Shown here piece after piece: positions 1-7,766 of a DNA stretch of 64,000 nucleotides. Source of the stretch: WVYX01 sp039592335 (GTDB lineage Bacteria; Gemmatimonadota; Gemmatimonadetes; Gemmatimonadales; GWC2-71-9); contig JBDHBX010000008.1 of the NCBI GenBank assembly GCA_039592335.1, forward strand, positions 45,376 to 109,375, in the 5' to 3' direction. Each line of letters starts with the position of its first letter. Positions within the stretch are counted from its first letter, which is position 1. The translations under genes were made by a program, and so were the position numbers. Under the pieces are notes generated by a model. That model was not told the origin of the DNA and made no database searches. It worked only from the letters and a program-made list of their open reading frames with translations.

Positions 1-1473
1 CTTCGCCGCACGTACGCGATCAAAGCGGCGCTCCCGGAAGCGGTAGATGTTCTCGATCACCACGATGGCGTTGTCTACCAGCATCCCCAGCGCCAGGATC
101 AGCGAGAACAGCACCACCATGTTCATCGAGAAGCCGGCGAGCCGCAGGACGCTGAACGACAGCAGCATCGAGAGCGGGATGGCGAGCCCCACGAACGGCG
201 CGGTCCGGACCCCGAGCACGAACACGAGAATCGCCACCACGAGGATGAGCCCCGCGATGATGTTGTTCTCGAGACTGCTCACCATGCCGCGGATCTCCTC
301 GGCCTGATCCGAGGTGATCATTACGACCGTCGCCGGCGGGAGGCTCTCGAACTCTCGATCGATAACCCCCCGCACGCCATCGGCCGTCTCGATGATGTTC
401 TCCCCGCTGCGCTTCACGACCGCCAGGGAGATCACGGGATTGCCGTCGAGGCGCGCGAAGCTGTCACGCTCCTTGAACCCGAAGTCCACCGTGGCCACGT
501 CGCGCACGTAGATCGGCCGGCCGCCGCGCGTCGTGACCACGATGTCGGCAATCGGCTCGGTCTCCTCGAACTCGCCCGGCACCCGCACCAGGTACTTCAC
601 GTCGCCCACGTCGATGGTGCCGCCCGGCACGGTCACGTTCTCGAACCGCACGGCGTCGATCACGTCCTCGAACGTGACGTCGTAGAACTTGAGCTTGGCC
701 AGGTCCACGTTGACCTGGACTTCGCGCTCGAGCCCCCCCGCCAGGCGCACTTCGAGCACGCTCGGGATCTGCTCCAGCTTGTCCTGCAGATCTTCGGCGA
801 TTTCCCGCAGGCGGACCTGGCTGTAGTCCCCGGCGATGTTCACCTGCATGATGGGGAACTGTGAGAGGTTGATCTCGATGACCTCGGGCTCTTCGGCGGC
901 GGCCGGTAGCTCGGCCTTGCCGATGTCCACCTTTTCCCGCACGCGCTGCAGCGCCTCGTTCATGTCCATCCCGGCCTCGAACTCGATGTTGATGCTCGAG
1001 TAGCCTTCGGCTGAGATCGACGTGATCGTCTTGACGTCGGCTATGGTATTGAGCTCGTCCTCCAGGGGCTCCGTGATCAGGGTCTCGATGTCCCCCGGCG
1101 CCACCCCCGGGTAGATCGTGTTCACCAGGACGTTGGGTACCACGATCTCGGGCATCGACTCCTTGGGCACCTGCACGTAGGACGCGAGTCCCATGAGGAT
1201 GACGATCAGGGTCATCACCATGACGCTGGTCGGGTGGTCGATGGCAAACGAGGAGAGCCAGAATTCCTTGAACCGCCGCTTGTGCCGGGAGTCGGGTGCG
1301 GACCCCGGCGGCTGGAAGGTCCCGCTCACGCGCGCCGGGTCCGTGGCCGACCTCGGCGTGCGGTGCACGCCGCTCTCGCCCGTCTTGGACTCCTTCGACT
1401 TCCCGCCGTCGTCGCCATCCCCGGCGCTGCCCGGAACCCGGAAGGAGCCGGTATCACCCTTGTGATCGCTCAT
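1..1473 (-). CDS. RND efflux pump inner-membrane subunit (N-terminal part, cut by window edge)
   Basis: This is the proton-driven inner-membrane pump of a tripartite RND (HAE1/AcrB type) efflux system. The 491 codons seen run from the ATG at 1473 to the left edge without a stop. They show TM1 (about residues 83-100), the porter-domain signature QVPKESMPEI directly after it, the periplasmic porter subdomains, then TM helices including a stretch ending in LGMLVDNAIVVIEN, the hallmark RND motif D. The start overlaps the stop of the upstream adaptor gene by 4 nt (ATGA), which supports ATG 1473. Oddly, about 66 polar Gly/Ser/Asp/Lys-rich residues precede TM1, where family members usually have about 10. 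A GTG at 1329 would remove most of this. Substrate cannot be told from the sequence. Confidence 0.95.
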   Translation of the reverse strand, partial: MSDHKGDTGSFRVPGSAGDGDDGGKSKESKTGESGVHRTPRSATDPARVSGTFQPPGSAPDSRHKRRFKEFWLSSFAIDHPTSVMVMTLIVILMGLASYVQVPKESMPEIVVPNVLVNTIYPGVAPGDIETLITEPLEDELNTIADVKTITSISAEGYSSINIEFEAGMDMNEALQRVREKVDIGKAELPAAAEEPEVIEINLSQFPIMQVNIAGDYSQVRLREIAEDLQDKLEQIPSVLEVRLAGGLEREVQVNVDLAKLKFYDVTFEDVIDAVRFENVTVPGGTIDVGDVKYLVRVPGEFEETEPIADIVVTTRGGRPIYVRDVATVDFGFKERDSFARLDGNPVISLAVVKRSGENIIETADGVRGVIDREFESLPPATVVMITSDQAEEIRGMVSSLENNIIAGLILVVAILVFVLGVRTAPFVGLAIPLSMLLSFSVLRLAGFSMNMVVLFSLILALGMLVDNAIVVIENIYRFRERRFDRVRAAK

Positions 1474-2606
1474 CGATTCCCCCCACGGCCGCTCACGATG
1501 CGCACGAAGCTCCCTTCATCGACCAGGCGCTGCCCCACCGTGATCAACTGGTCGCCGATCTCCAGACCGCCGGCGATCACGATGCGATTGCCGTAGGACG
1601 GCCCGAGCTCCACGTCCCGCGCCGAGGCAATCGGATAGCCATCACGGTCCGCAACCACGTAGACCTGATAGCCGTCCTCGGTGCGCAGCACGACCTGCTG
1701 CGGAACCACGATCACGTCCTGCAGCCGCTCCCGCTCCACCTGCACGTTCGCCACCATCCGTGGCTTGATCACGTTGTCCGGATTGTCCAGCACGACCTCG
1801 ATCGGGAACGTGCGGTTGCCCGCATCCACGGTAGCGCCCACGAACTCGATGACGCCGAGAAACTCGCGTCCGCCGAATGCATCGAAGGTGATGCGGGCGC
1901 TGTCGCCGCGGTGTACGGACAGCGCGAACCGCTCGGGAACACCGCCGACCACCTTCAACTGGCTCACGGCGATCACGCGCACCACGGGCGTGCCGGTGAC
2001 CACCATCTCGCCCGTCTCCACGAACTTCTCATCGTAGATCCCGGCGACCGGCGCCTTGATCTCGGTGCGTGTCAGGCGCTCCTCCAACACCTGCAACCGG
2101 GCCTTGGCGGTCTCCGACGCCGACTTGAGCTGGAGGTAGGCGATCTCGCTGCCGATCTGCTCCTCCTCCCACAGCCGACGCTGCCGGTGGTACTGCACCT
2201 CCGCGAGGTCGGCCACGGAGCGCGCCTCCTGGACCTGCCCACGCAACACGGCGTCGTCGATCTTCGCGATCGCCTCGCCGCGGCGTACTCGACGTCCCTT
2301 CTCGACGAGGAAGCGCTCGATCACGCCGGACTCCTCCGCCGAGACGGTGACGTCGTACATCGCCTCGACTTCACCGGTGATGCGGATGTAGTCCACGAAG
2401 CTCTGCAGCGCGATCGGGGTCGCCTCCACGTTGATGATGCGGGCGCCCGTCGTGTCGACCACCGCGTCGACCTGCTCCGCTCGTACTTCCCCCCCCTCCT
2501 GAGAGGAGCAGGCCGCGAGTCCGACCGCCAACGCCGCCAAACCGAGCAGCGTGCTGATCCCACGCCGTCCGCGCCGTTCGTTCCTCATCATCGTCGTCTC
2601 CGTCAT
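1470..2606 (-). CDS. RND efflux periplasmic adaptor lipoprotein (HlyD/AcrA family)
   Basis: Membrane-fusion subunit that links the inner-membrane pump to the outer-membrane channel. The 378-residue protein begins with a basic n-region and hydrophobic h-region ending in lipobox LAAC (Cys about 33), so it is predicted to be a lipoprotein. Next come a first beta-barrel/lipoyl half (VSAEESGVIERFLVEKGRRV), a helical hairpin (about residues 120-190) and the second lipoyl half (IKAPVAGIYDEKFVETGEMV), then beta-barrel and membrane-proximal domains. This order is standard for the family. Its start overlaps the tolC-like stop by 4 nt and its stop overlaps the pump start by 4 nt, so the three genes are probably translationally coupled. 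Confidence 0.95.
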   Translation of the reverse strand: MTETTMMRNERRGRRGISTLLGLAALAVGLAACSSQEGGEVRAEQVDAVVDTTGARIINVEATPIALQSFVDYIRITGEVEAMYDVTVSAEESGVIERFLVEKGRRVRRGEAIAKIDDAVLRGQVQEARSVADLAEVQYHRQRRLWEEEQIGSEIAYLQLKSASETAKARLQVLEERLTRTEIKAPVAGIYDEKFVETGEMVVTGTPVVRVIAVSQLKVVGGVPERFALSVHRGDSARITFDAFGGREFLGVIEFVGATVDAGNRTFPIEVVLDNPDNVIKPRMVANVQVERERLQDVIVVPQQVVLRTEDGYQVYVVADRDGYPIASARDVELGPSYGNRIVIAGGLEIGDQLITVGQRLVDEGSFVRIVSGRGGNR

Positions 2607-4066
2607 CTGTCGATCACCGGGATCTCGCCCGGCGCCTCCGGCACGGTCCCCAATGCCACGTCGAGCTGCGCCCGCGCGGTGAGATAGTCATACACCGCCT
2701 CGGCGTAGCCGAACTCCGCCTGTCGCAGCGCCTCCTCCGCATCGGTCATCTGGAGCTGCGAGCCGATCCCCTCCCGGTACTCCACCGACGCGATCTCGAA
2801 GCCGCGGCGCGCCTGCTCCACGCTGCGCCGCTGGCTCGCCGCCCGCTGGCGCGCCTCGCTCACCGCATCCACCAGGTTGCGCACCTCGTTGCCTGCGTCG
2901 AGCTCCGCCCGCGCTAGCCGCGTCTCCTGCTGGCGCACCAGGCCCTCGGCTTCGTGCACGCGGGCGAAGCGGCTCCCGCCCTGGAAGATGGGAAGCTCCA
3001 CGCTGAGGCCAACCGCTCCAGTGCTGTACCGCGACGACCCGGCGTCACCGAAGAAGTCCGGCCCCCCGTCCTGCTGGGCCAGCACGTTGTAATTCGAGAA
3101 GAACGAGAGCCGCGGGTAGAACTCCCCCTTCTCCAGCGAGACACGGGCCTCCTCGAGCGAAATCGCCGCCCGGATCTGCCGCAGGTCGGTGCGCTGCGTC
3201 AGCACGAGCTGCCGCAGCCGCTGCTCCTGATCGAGCAGCGAGTCCGGCGCCCCGGCAAGGTACAGGATCTCCCGATTCCCGATGCTGTTGTTGTCCAGCT
3301 CCTGGAGGTCCATCTCGTTGAGCCGGCCCTCCAGCTCGATCTCGAGGCCCGGATTGAGACCCATTTCGACCAGCAGCTCTCGCTTGCGGGCGATCACGGC
3401 GTTCCTGGCCCGCTGCAACTGGGCCTCGATGGTGGTGAACTCGACCTCGAACCGGAGCACGTCGTAGCGGCTCGTCAGACCGGCCCGATTCATCGCCCGC
3501 GTCTCTTCGAGCGTCGCCCCGATCCGCTCCATGCTCTCCTCCACGAGCCGCAGCAGCTCGGCGGCCAGCAGGACATCGAAGTAGCGCTGACGCAACGCCA
3601 GCACCACGAGCTGCGTCGTGCCGCGCAGTTCTTCTTCCTTCAGGCCGCGGAACCGGCCGGCTGCCCCGACACCAACGAACACCCCATACTCGAACAGGGG
3701 CTGGCTGAAGGTGAGCTGTGCCATCCAGTTGTTGTCCGACCCGACGGTAATGGGACGCAGCTCCCCCGGAGCCCCCCCAAAGAACTCGGCGGGAAGGAAG
3801 ATCTGCTGCTTGAGCACGTTGCGAGAGTACGAGGCACTCGCGAAGACGTCGGGAAGGACACTCCCCCAGGCCTCCTTCACCTGCTCCTTGGCGATCGCGA
3901 GCCCATACTCCGCGTCCTCGATGGTCTGGCTGTTGGCCAGGCCGGTCTGAATTGCCTGGCCGAGCGAGTAGGTCTCGGCCGGCGGCTCCTGGCCCGCGGC
4001 ACCCTGCGCCACCAGCACACCCAGCAAAGGCGCGAGGACGGTCAGGTATCTGGTGCACGTCCGCAT
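2603..4066 (-). CDS. TolC-family outer-membrane efflux protein
   Basis: Outer-membrane exit duct of the efflux system. The 487-residue product has a cleavable signal peptide (hydrophobic stretch to about residue 25, ending AAGQ). It then shows two copies of the OEP domain, with long heptad-like helices rich in Ala, Glu, Gln and Arg (for example the stretch with NRAGLTSRYDVLRFEVE and the matching EYREGIGSQLQMTDAEEALR in the second half). This internal duplication is diagnostic of TolC proteins, and the length is normal. It follows the TetR gene by only 3 bp and overlaps the adaptor gene by 4 nt, giving the order regulator, channel, adaptor, pump. Confidence 0.95.
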   Translation of the reverse strand: MRTCTRYLTVLAPLLGVLVAQGAAGQEPPAETYSLGQAIQTGLANSQTIEDAEYGLAIAKEQVKEAWGSVLPDVFASASYSRNVLKQQIFLPAEFFGGAPGELRPITVGSDNNWMAQLTFSQPLFEYGVFVGVGAAGRFRGLKEEELRGTTQLVVLALRQRYFDVLLAAELLRLVEESMERIGATLEETRAMNRAGLTSRYDVLRFEVEFTTIEAQLQRARNAVIARKRELLVEMGLNPGLEIELEGRLNEMDLQELDNNSIGNREILYLAGAPDSLLDQEQRLRQLVLTQRTDLRQIRAAISLEEARVSLEKGEFYPRLSFFSNYNVLAQQDGGPDFFGDAGSSRYSTGAVGLSVELPIFQGGSRFARVHEAEGLVRQQETRLARAELDAGNEVRNLVDAVSEARQRAASQRRSVEQARRGFEIASVEYREGIGSQLQMTDAEEALRQAEFGYAEAVYDYLTARAQLDVALGTVPEAPGEIPVIDR

Positions 4067-4069
4067 GGT

Positions 4070-4750
4070 CTACTCCTCCCCGGCTGCGCCGTCGGCCGGC
4101 GCCGCCCCGGCCGTCATGGCGGCCGTTCCCAGCACCCCCTCACGCACGAGCGGCCCAAACGCTTGAAACAGCTCCAGCGGCGTGCGCGCCATGGTGTCCG
4201 ACTCGAACTCCGGACACTGCTCGATCTGACACGCCAGCGAGATCATCAGCAGGCCGTGCGTGAGGCTCCACAGGTACATGACCATGAGATCCGGGTCGAT
4301 CGACCGCATCGCGCCCGACTCCATGGCGTCCACCACGGCCCGGCGCAGCAGGCCGTAGCCACCACCCTCCGGCAGGTCTTCGATCGTGTGCGGGTGCGGG
4401 CGCTGCAGGTTGAACAGCACCCGGAAGTAGGCGTGGTTCTCCAGCGCGAACTGCAAGTAGGCCTCACCGACGGCCCGGACGCGCTCCAGCGATCCCCGGG
4501 GGTGGGCGCGCATCGCCTGCTCAATGTACTCCCCGAACCGCTGGAAACCCTGCCGCACCACACGGTGCACCAGCTCTTCCTTATTCTCGAAGTAGTGATA
4601 GATGGCCGTGGCGCTTACGCCCACGCGCTCGGCCACCGTCCGCATGGAGAGCCCCTGCAGCCCTCTCTCGGCCAGCAGGTCGCGGGCGGCCTCGAGGATC
4701 GCCCCCTCGACGTCGCCCGTGCGGCTGCCGGCGTGGTCTTTCCCAGCCAT
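4070..4750 (-). CDS. TetR-family transcriptional regulator of the efflux operon
   Basis: A 226-residue regulator with an N-terminal helix-turn-helix of the TetR family (about residues 15-60; recognition part VAERVGVSATAIYHYFENKEEL) and an all-helical ligand-binding/dimerisation domain. It is the first gene of the operon and is followed after 3 bp by the tolC-like gene. A tandem palindromic operator candidate (4807-4835) lies upstream of its promoter, so autorepression with release by an efflux substrate is the likely logic. This is inferred from layout and family behaviour. A Shine-Dalgarno-like AAGGAG lies about 12 nt before the ATG, so this gene, unlike several others here, has a normal leader. 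Confidence 0.93.
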   Translation of the reverse strand: MAGKDHAGSRTGDVEGAILEAARDLLAERGLQGLSMRTVAERVGVSATAIYHYFENKEELVHRVVRQGFQRFGEYIEQAMRAHPRGSLERVRAVGEAYLQFALENHAYFRVLFNLQRPHPHTIEDLPEGGGYGLLRRAVVDAMESGAMRSIDPDLMVMYLWSLTHGLLMISLACQIEQCPEFESDTMARTPLELFQAFGPLVREGVLGTAAMTAGAAPADGAAGEE

Positions 4751-4771
4751 GTTCGCTCCAGCTCCTTGGTC

Positions 4772-4802
4772 AGTGTAGGACCGCTAAACCCAAGTAAATC
4801 AA
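4772..4802 (-). promoter_or_regulatory. Candidate promoter of the TetR/efflux operon
   Basis: On the minus strand a TTGATT hexamer (4802-4797) is followed after 19 nt by TACACT (4777-4772), which would place the transcript start about 15-20 nt before the ATG at 4750. The spacing is a little long for sigma-70. The -35 hexamer lies inside the 18-nt inverted repeat at 4792-4809, and the tandem palindromes lie just upstream. The promoter assignment is inference. Confidence 0.45.
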
Positions 4803-4806
4803 TCTA

Positions 4807-4835
4807 CTTAACGTTGTTAAGTTAACGCCGTTAAC
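4807..4835. promoter_or_regulatory. Tandem palindromic operator (probable TetR binding site)
   Basis: Two perfect 15-nt inverted repeats share one base: CTTAACGTTGTTAAG (4807-4821) and GTTAACGCCGTTAAC (4821-4835). The result is four TTAAC-type half-sites in a row in an AT-rich patch within GC-rich DNA. A third repeat, AAGTA-N8-TACTT (4792-4809), overlaps its edge and the candidate -35. Position upstream of the tetR gene and the half-site arrangement suggest cooperative binding of two TetR dimers. Symmetry is seen directly; the binding protein is inferred. Confidence 0.7.
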
Positions 4836-4953
4836 CGTAGCCAACAGACCCTACGGAGTCAACGGGGGCCCGGTTTCAGGCCGGCGACGGGGGTTTGCGA
4901 TCAGGCGACGGGTGTGAGCAGCCGCAGCTGCCCAATCTGGGGACGCCGAGTCG

Positions 4954-5005
4954 GATCTTGGCGCCGGCCGTCCGGAGAGGTCAGATCTCGGCGCCGGCCG
5001 CCCGG
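4954..5005. repeat. Imperfect tandem duplication at the 3' end of the kinase gene
   Basis: Two units spaced 30 nt apart match at 20 of 22 positions (units starting GATCTTGGCGCCGGCC at 4954 and GATCTCGGCGCCGGCC at 4984). The second unit encodes the last residues of the kinase (AGAEI then stop) and the first lies just beyond the stop, so a small segment of the gene end was duplicated into the 3' flank. Confidence 0.7.
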
Positions 5006-5916
5006 GCCGCCGAGGCGGCATCGGGCCACCGTCCGTCCGGCTCCTTCGCCATGCAGCGGCGCAGGGCCGAGGCGAACGCCGCGGGCGTATCGGGGCGCTT
5101 CCCCCGCACATCGGGGATGGGGTGCTTCACGTGCATCCGCAGGGTGTCGTGGACGGTGTCGCCGAGGAAGGGAACCTCTCCGGTGAGCATCTCCCACCCC
5201 AGGACGCCCAAGCTGTAGATGTCGCAGCGGTGGTCCACCTCGGTCACCCCCTGCGCCTGTTCGGGGCTCATGTACTCCGCGGTCCCCACGACCTCGCCCG
5301 TGATGGAGATCGTGCCGCCCCGCACCGTGAGCGCCTTGGCCACTCCGAAATCCAGGATCGAAACCCTGCCCGTGCGATCGAGCATGATGTTCGCCGGCTT
5401 CACGTCACGGTGCACCACCCCGTGGCGGTGCGCGTACCCCAGCCCGCGGGCGACCTCGCCGAACACGCGCAGCGCCTCCTTCACCAAGAGCCTCCCCTCG
5501 CGATCCAGCCGCTCCCGCAGCGAGTGCCCCCGCACCCGGGGCATGGCGAAGTAGTCCAACCCCGAGCCCTTGCCGGTGAACAGGACGGGCAGGATGTTCG
5601 GGTGGTCGAGTCGGGAGACGAGCTCCGCCTCGCGTCGGAACCGCTCCTTGAGCGGCTTCGCCGTGAGGAGGCTGGGCCGCATGACCTTGACCGCCAGGTA
5701 GCGGTTGTGCGCACGGTCGCGCACGGAGTACACCACGGCGAATCCACCGCGGCCCAGCTCGCCGATCAGGCTGTAATCGGATCCGAGCGCCGCGGCGAGG
5801 CGCTCGCCCGCGGTGACGTCCCACTCGAAGGCGGCGTCGGCGCGGCGACCACAGCGAAAGCAGAATCGCGCGTCGGGCTGGAGCTCGACGTCACACTGCG
5901 AGCAGACTGGAGCCAT
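4981..5916 (-). CDS. Ser/Thr protein kinase with N-terminal zinc ribbon
   Basis: Eukaryotic-like (PknB/Hanks type) kinase of 311 residues. A CxxC...CxxC zinc ribbon (Cys 5, 8, 19, 22) precedes the kinase domain. The Gly-rich loop GELGRGGFAVV is at 52-62, the ATP lysine at about 77 (AVKVM), HRDVKPAN at 169-176, DFG at 189-191 and the activation-segment end GTAEYMSPEQ at 211-220. It stops right after the kinase fold, with no transmembrane segment or sensor domain, so it is a soluble minimal kinase. The ATG at 5916 is chosen because the zinc ribbon follows at once; an in-frame extension upstream looks non-coding. That ATG overlaps the start codon of the divergent hydrolase. A TAnnnT box sits 8 nt before the ATG. 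Confidence 0.9.
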   Translation of the reverse strand: MAPVCSQCDVELQPDARFCFRCGRRADAAFEWDVTAGERLAAALGSDYSLIGELGRGGFAVVYSVRDRAHNRYLAVKVMRPSLLTAKPLKERFRREAELVSRLDHPNILPVLFTGKGSGLDYFAMPRVRGHSLRERLDREGRLLVKEALRVFGEVARGLGYAHRHGVVHRDVKPANIMLDRTGRVSILDFGVAKALTVRGGTISITGEVVGTAEYMSPEQAQGVTEVDHRCDIYSLGVLGWEMLTGEVPFLGDTVHDTLRMHVKHPIPDVRGKRPDTPAAFASALRRCMAKEPDGRWPDAASAARAAGAEI

Positions 5917-6739
5917 GGCAGCGAAAGTTACGGAGCTAACCGCGAAGCGCGAGATCGCCCTGCTGCTGCCGGGCATGACCCTGAATGCGTCGATATTCCC
6001 CGATCTCGACGTGCCGACGATCGCCGTGGACTTCAACAAGCTCACCCTGGCACGGGACGGCGGCAGCGTGGTCGACGGGCGCATGGAGGTCTACTGCCGG
6101 ATGCTGGACGACTTCCTCGGCGCCAGGGCGGACTGGGCCGCGGAACGGCGTTTCGCCATCGCCCACAGCTTCGGGGGGATGCTGGCGCTCCACTGGCTCC
6201 TGACGCACGGCGTCGCTGGTGTCGCGCGCATCGACGGGCTGTTGCTCATCGGCACGACGGCAGGCCGGATGTTCGATGTGGTGCGCCTGCGGCTCGGGAG
6301 GTTGGGCGGGCGGGAGCAGCGCGTGCCCGTAAACTACCTCATGCCGATCTGGAACACGCGGATTGTCACACGCGCGATGAAGCGAGCGATGACCGGTGGA
6401 TCACTCGCCGCGCAGCGGGTCGACTTCCGGTCGCTGGTGAATCGTTCCGACCTGGCACTCGACGTCGCCGGATGGCGCAACACCGATTGGCAGGCCATGC
6501 GCTCCTATCGTACGGCCATGCGCGGTTTCGATGTGCGGTCGCGGTTGGGGGAGATCACGGTGCCCACCATCGTGCTGCACGGCACCGAGGACGGGCTGTT
6601 CCCGCTCTCGGTGGCCCGGGACCTGGCAGGCCGTCTCCCCAACGCGGAGCTCCGGGTGGTGCCGGGCGCCGCTCACGGCCTCCCCCTGACGCATGGGGAG
6701 GAAATTCAGCGCGCCCTGCGGGACCTCACCGCCACCTGA
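5915..6739 (+). CDS. Alpha/beta-hydrolase fold protein
   Basis: A 274-residue alpha/beta hydrolase with all three catalytic elements visible: nucleophile elbow AHSFGGM (GxSxG-like), acid in HGTEDGLFPLS and histidine in GAAHGLPLTHG. No signal peptide is seen, so it is probably cytosolic. Substrate is unknown; the fold covers esterases, lipases and thioesterases. The ATG at 5915 is part of the palindrome CCATGG, which also supplies the start codon of the divergent kinase. A downstream start is possible because the first 10 residues look unstructured. The gene end overlaps the convergent ABC permease by 14 bp. Confidence 0.85.
   Translation: MAAKVTELTAKREIALLLPGMTLNASIFPDLDVPTIAVDFNKLTLARDGGSVVDGRMEVYCRMLDDFLGARADWAAERRFAIAHSFGGMLALHWLLTHGVAGVARIDGLLLIGTTAGRMFDVVRLRLGRLGGREQRVPVNYLMPIWNTRIVTRAMKRAMTGGSLAAQRVDFRSLVNRSDLALDVAGWRNTDWQAMRSYRTAMRGFDVRSRLGEITVPTIVLHGTEDGLFPLSVARDLAGRLPNAELRVVPGAAHGLPLTHGEEIQRALRDLTAT
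5925..5930 (-). promoter_or_regulatory. Candidate leaderless -10 box (TAACTT) for the kinase
   Basis: TAACTT on the minus strand ends exactly 8 nt before the kinase ATG at 5916 and lies inside the coding sequence of the divergent hydrolase. The same TAnnnT-N8-ATG arrangement recurs at five other genes of this window, which suggests transcripts beginning at or next to the start codon. No clear -35 is seen. Confidence 0.5.
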
Positions 6740-7766
6740 ACACTCGGAGCGCGACCCCGAAGCTCACCCCTCCCCACGCCACCAGCAGCGCCAGCAACCC
6801 GGCACTCGCCACGAGCGGGGCGCCATCGAGCAACACCGACCGGAGCGCGTCGTTCAGTGCCGTGAGCGGGAGCGCCCGCACGAACGGCTGCATCGCCTCG
6901 GGAAAGTGGGAGTAGGCGAAGAACACGCCCGAGAAGATCCACATCGGGACCATCACGAGATTCATGATCCCCGAGACTCCCTCGATCGTCCTGGCCCGGC
7001 TCGCCACGAGCAGGCCCAGTCCCGAGAACGTCATCGCACCAAGCACCACGATCGCCGCCACGGCCAAGAGCGATCCCCGCACCGGCACGTCGAACACCCA
7101 ATGGCCGAACAACAGCACCGCCGCGACCTCGAAGCCGAGGAAGAAGAGCCGGGCGAGCATGAACGAGAGCATGAACTCGCTCCTGCGCATGGGAGAGGCC
7201 AGCAGGCGCTTGAGCAGCTTGTCGTTGCGCGCCTTCACGATGCCGAAGCCGATCCCCCACATCCCGGTCCCCATGATGTTGAGGCCGATGAGCCCGGGGA
7301 TCAGGAAGTCGATGTAGCGCGCCCCGGGCTCCATGACCTTGACGTCGCGGATCTCGATCACGTCCCTTCGCCCGGCGGTCTCCTGCAGCGCATCCCGCAC
7401 CACCAGCCGCGCCACGTCGCTCTCGGTGCGCGTGGAGTCATACCGCAGCGCCAACGGATCGCCCGGCGACACGACCAACGCCACACGCCCGGTGCGCAAG
7501 CGATACTCCGCCGCGGCGCTGTCCAGCAGCACGGCCTCCACCCGCTCGGCCTCGTCGAGTGCCGTCATGAGGGTGGCGGCGCCGGCGGCGTCCTCCACCG
7601 CGATGCGCACGACCTCGGGGCCGCGACTCTTGAACGCGAGACCGAGGGCAAACGCCAGCACGATGGGGAACGCGAACACCCAGAACATCGCTTCGGGCTC
7701 CCGCGTGAACTCGCGGATGCGCCACAGCGTGAGCTGAACGATGCTCCCCGCTCTCGGCCTATTCAT
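6726..7766 (-). CDS. ABC-2 type transporter permease
   Basis: Inner-membrane permease (346 residues) of an ABC exporter. It shows one N-terminal TM helix (about residues 20-45), a periplasmic domain of about 130 residues, then five hydrophobic segments typical of ABC2_membrane_3/NatB-type permeases, with the conserved-looking LLASPMRRSEF coupling region after the second TM. The ATG at 7766 overlaps the stop of the ATPase gene (7759-7761) by 8 nt and gives a natural N-terminus. The pair probably exports a lipid, drug or peptide; the substrate cannot be told from sequence. Confidence 0.9.
   Translation of the reverse strand: MNRPRAGSIVQLTLWRIREFTREPEAMFWVFAFPIVLAFALGLAFKSRGPEVVRIAVEDAAGAATLMTALDEAERVEAVLLDSAAAEYRLRTGRVALVVSPGDPLALRYDSTRTESDVARLVVRDALQETAGRRDVIEIRDVKVMEPGARYIDFLIPGLIGLNIMGTGMWGIGFGIVKARNDKLLKRLLASPMRRSEFMLSFMLARLFFLGFEVAAVLLFGHWVFDVPVRGSLLAVAAIVVLGAMTFSGLGLLVASRARTIEGVSGIMNLVMVPMWIFSGVFFAYSHFPEAMQPFVRALPLTALNDALRSVLLDGAPLVASAGLLALLVAWGGVSFGVALRVFRWR

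Noticed and set aside
1296..2687. Long plus-strand open frame of 463 codons
   Set aside because: It lies opposite the adaptor gene, whose domains are clear. The plus frame has repetitive His/Arg/Leu-rich sequence typical of a GC-rich shadow frame and no motif.
2954..4825. 623-codon plus-strand open frame
   Set aside because: Shadow of the TolC-like and TetR genes; no domain, composition skewed to Arg, His and Leu.
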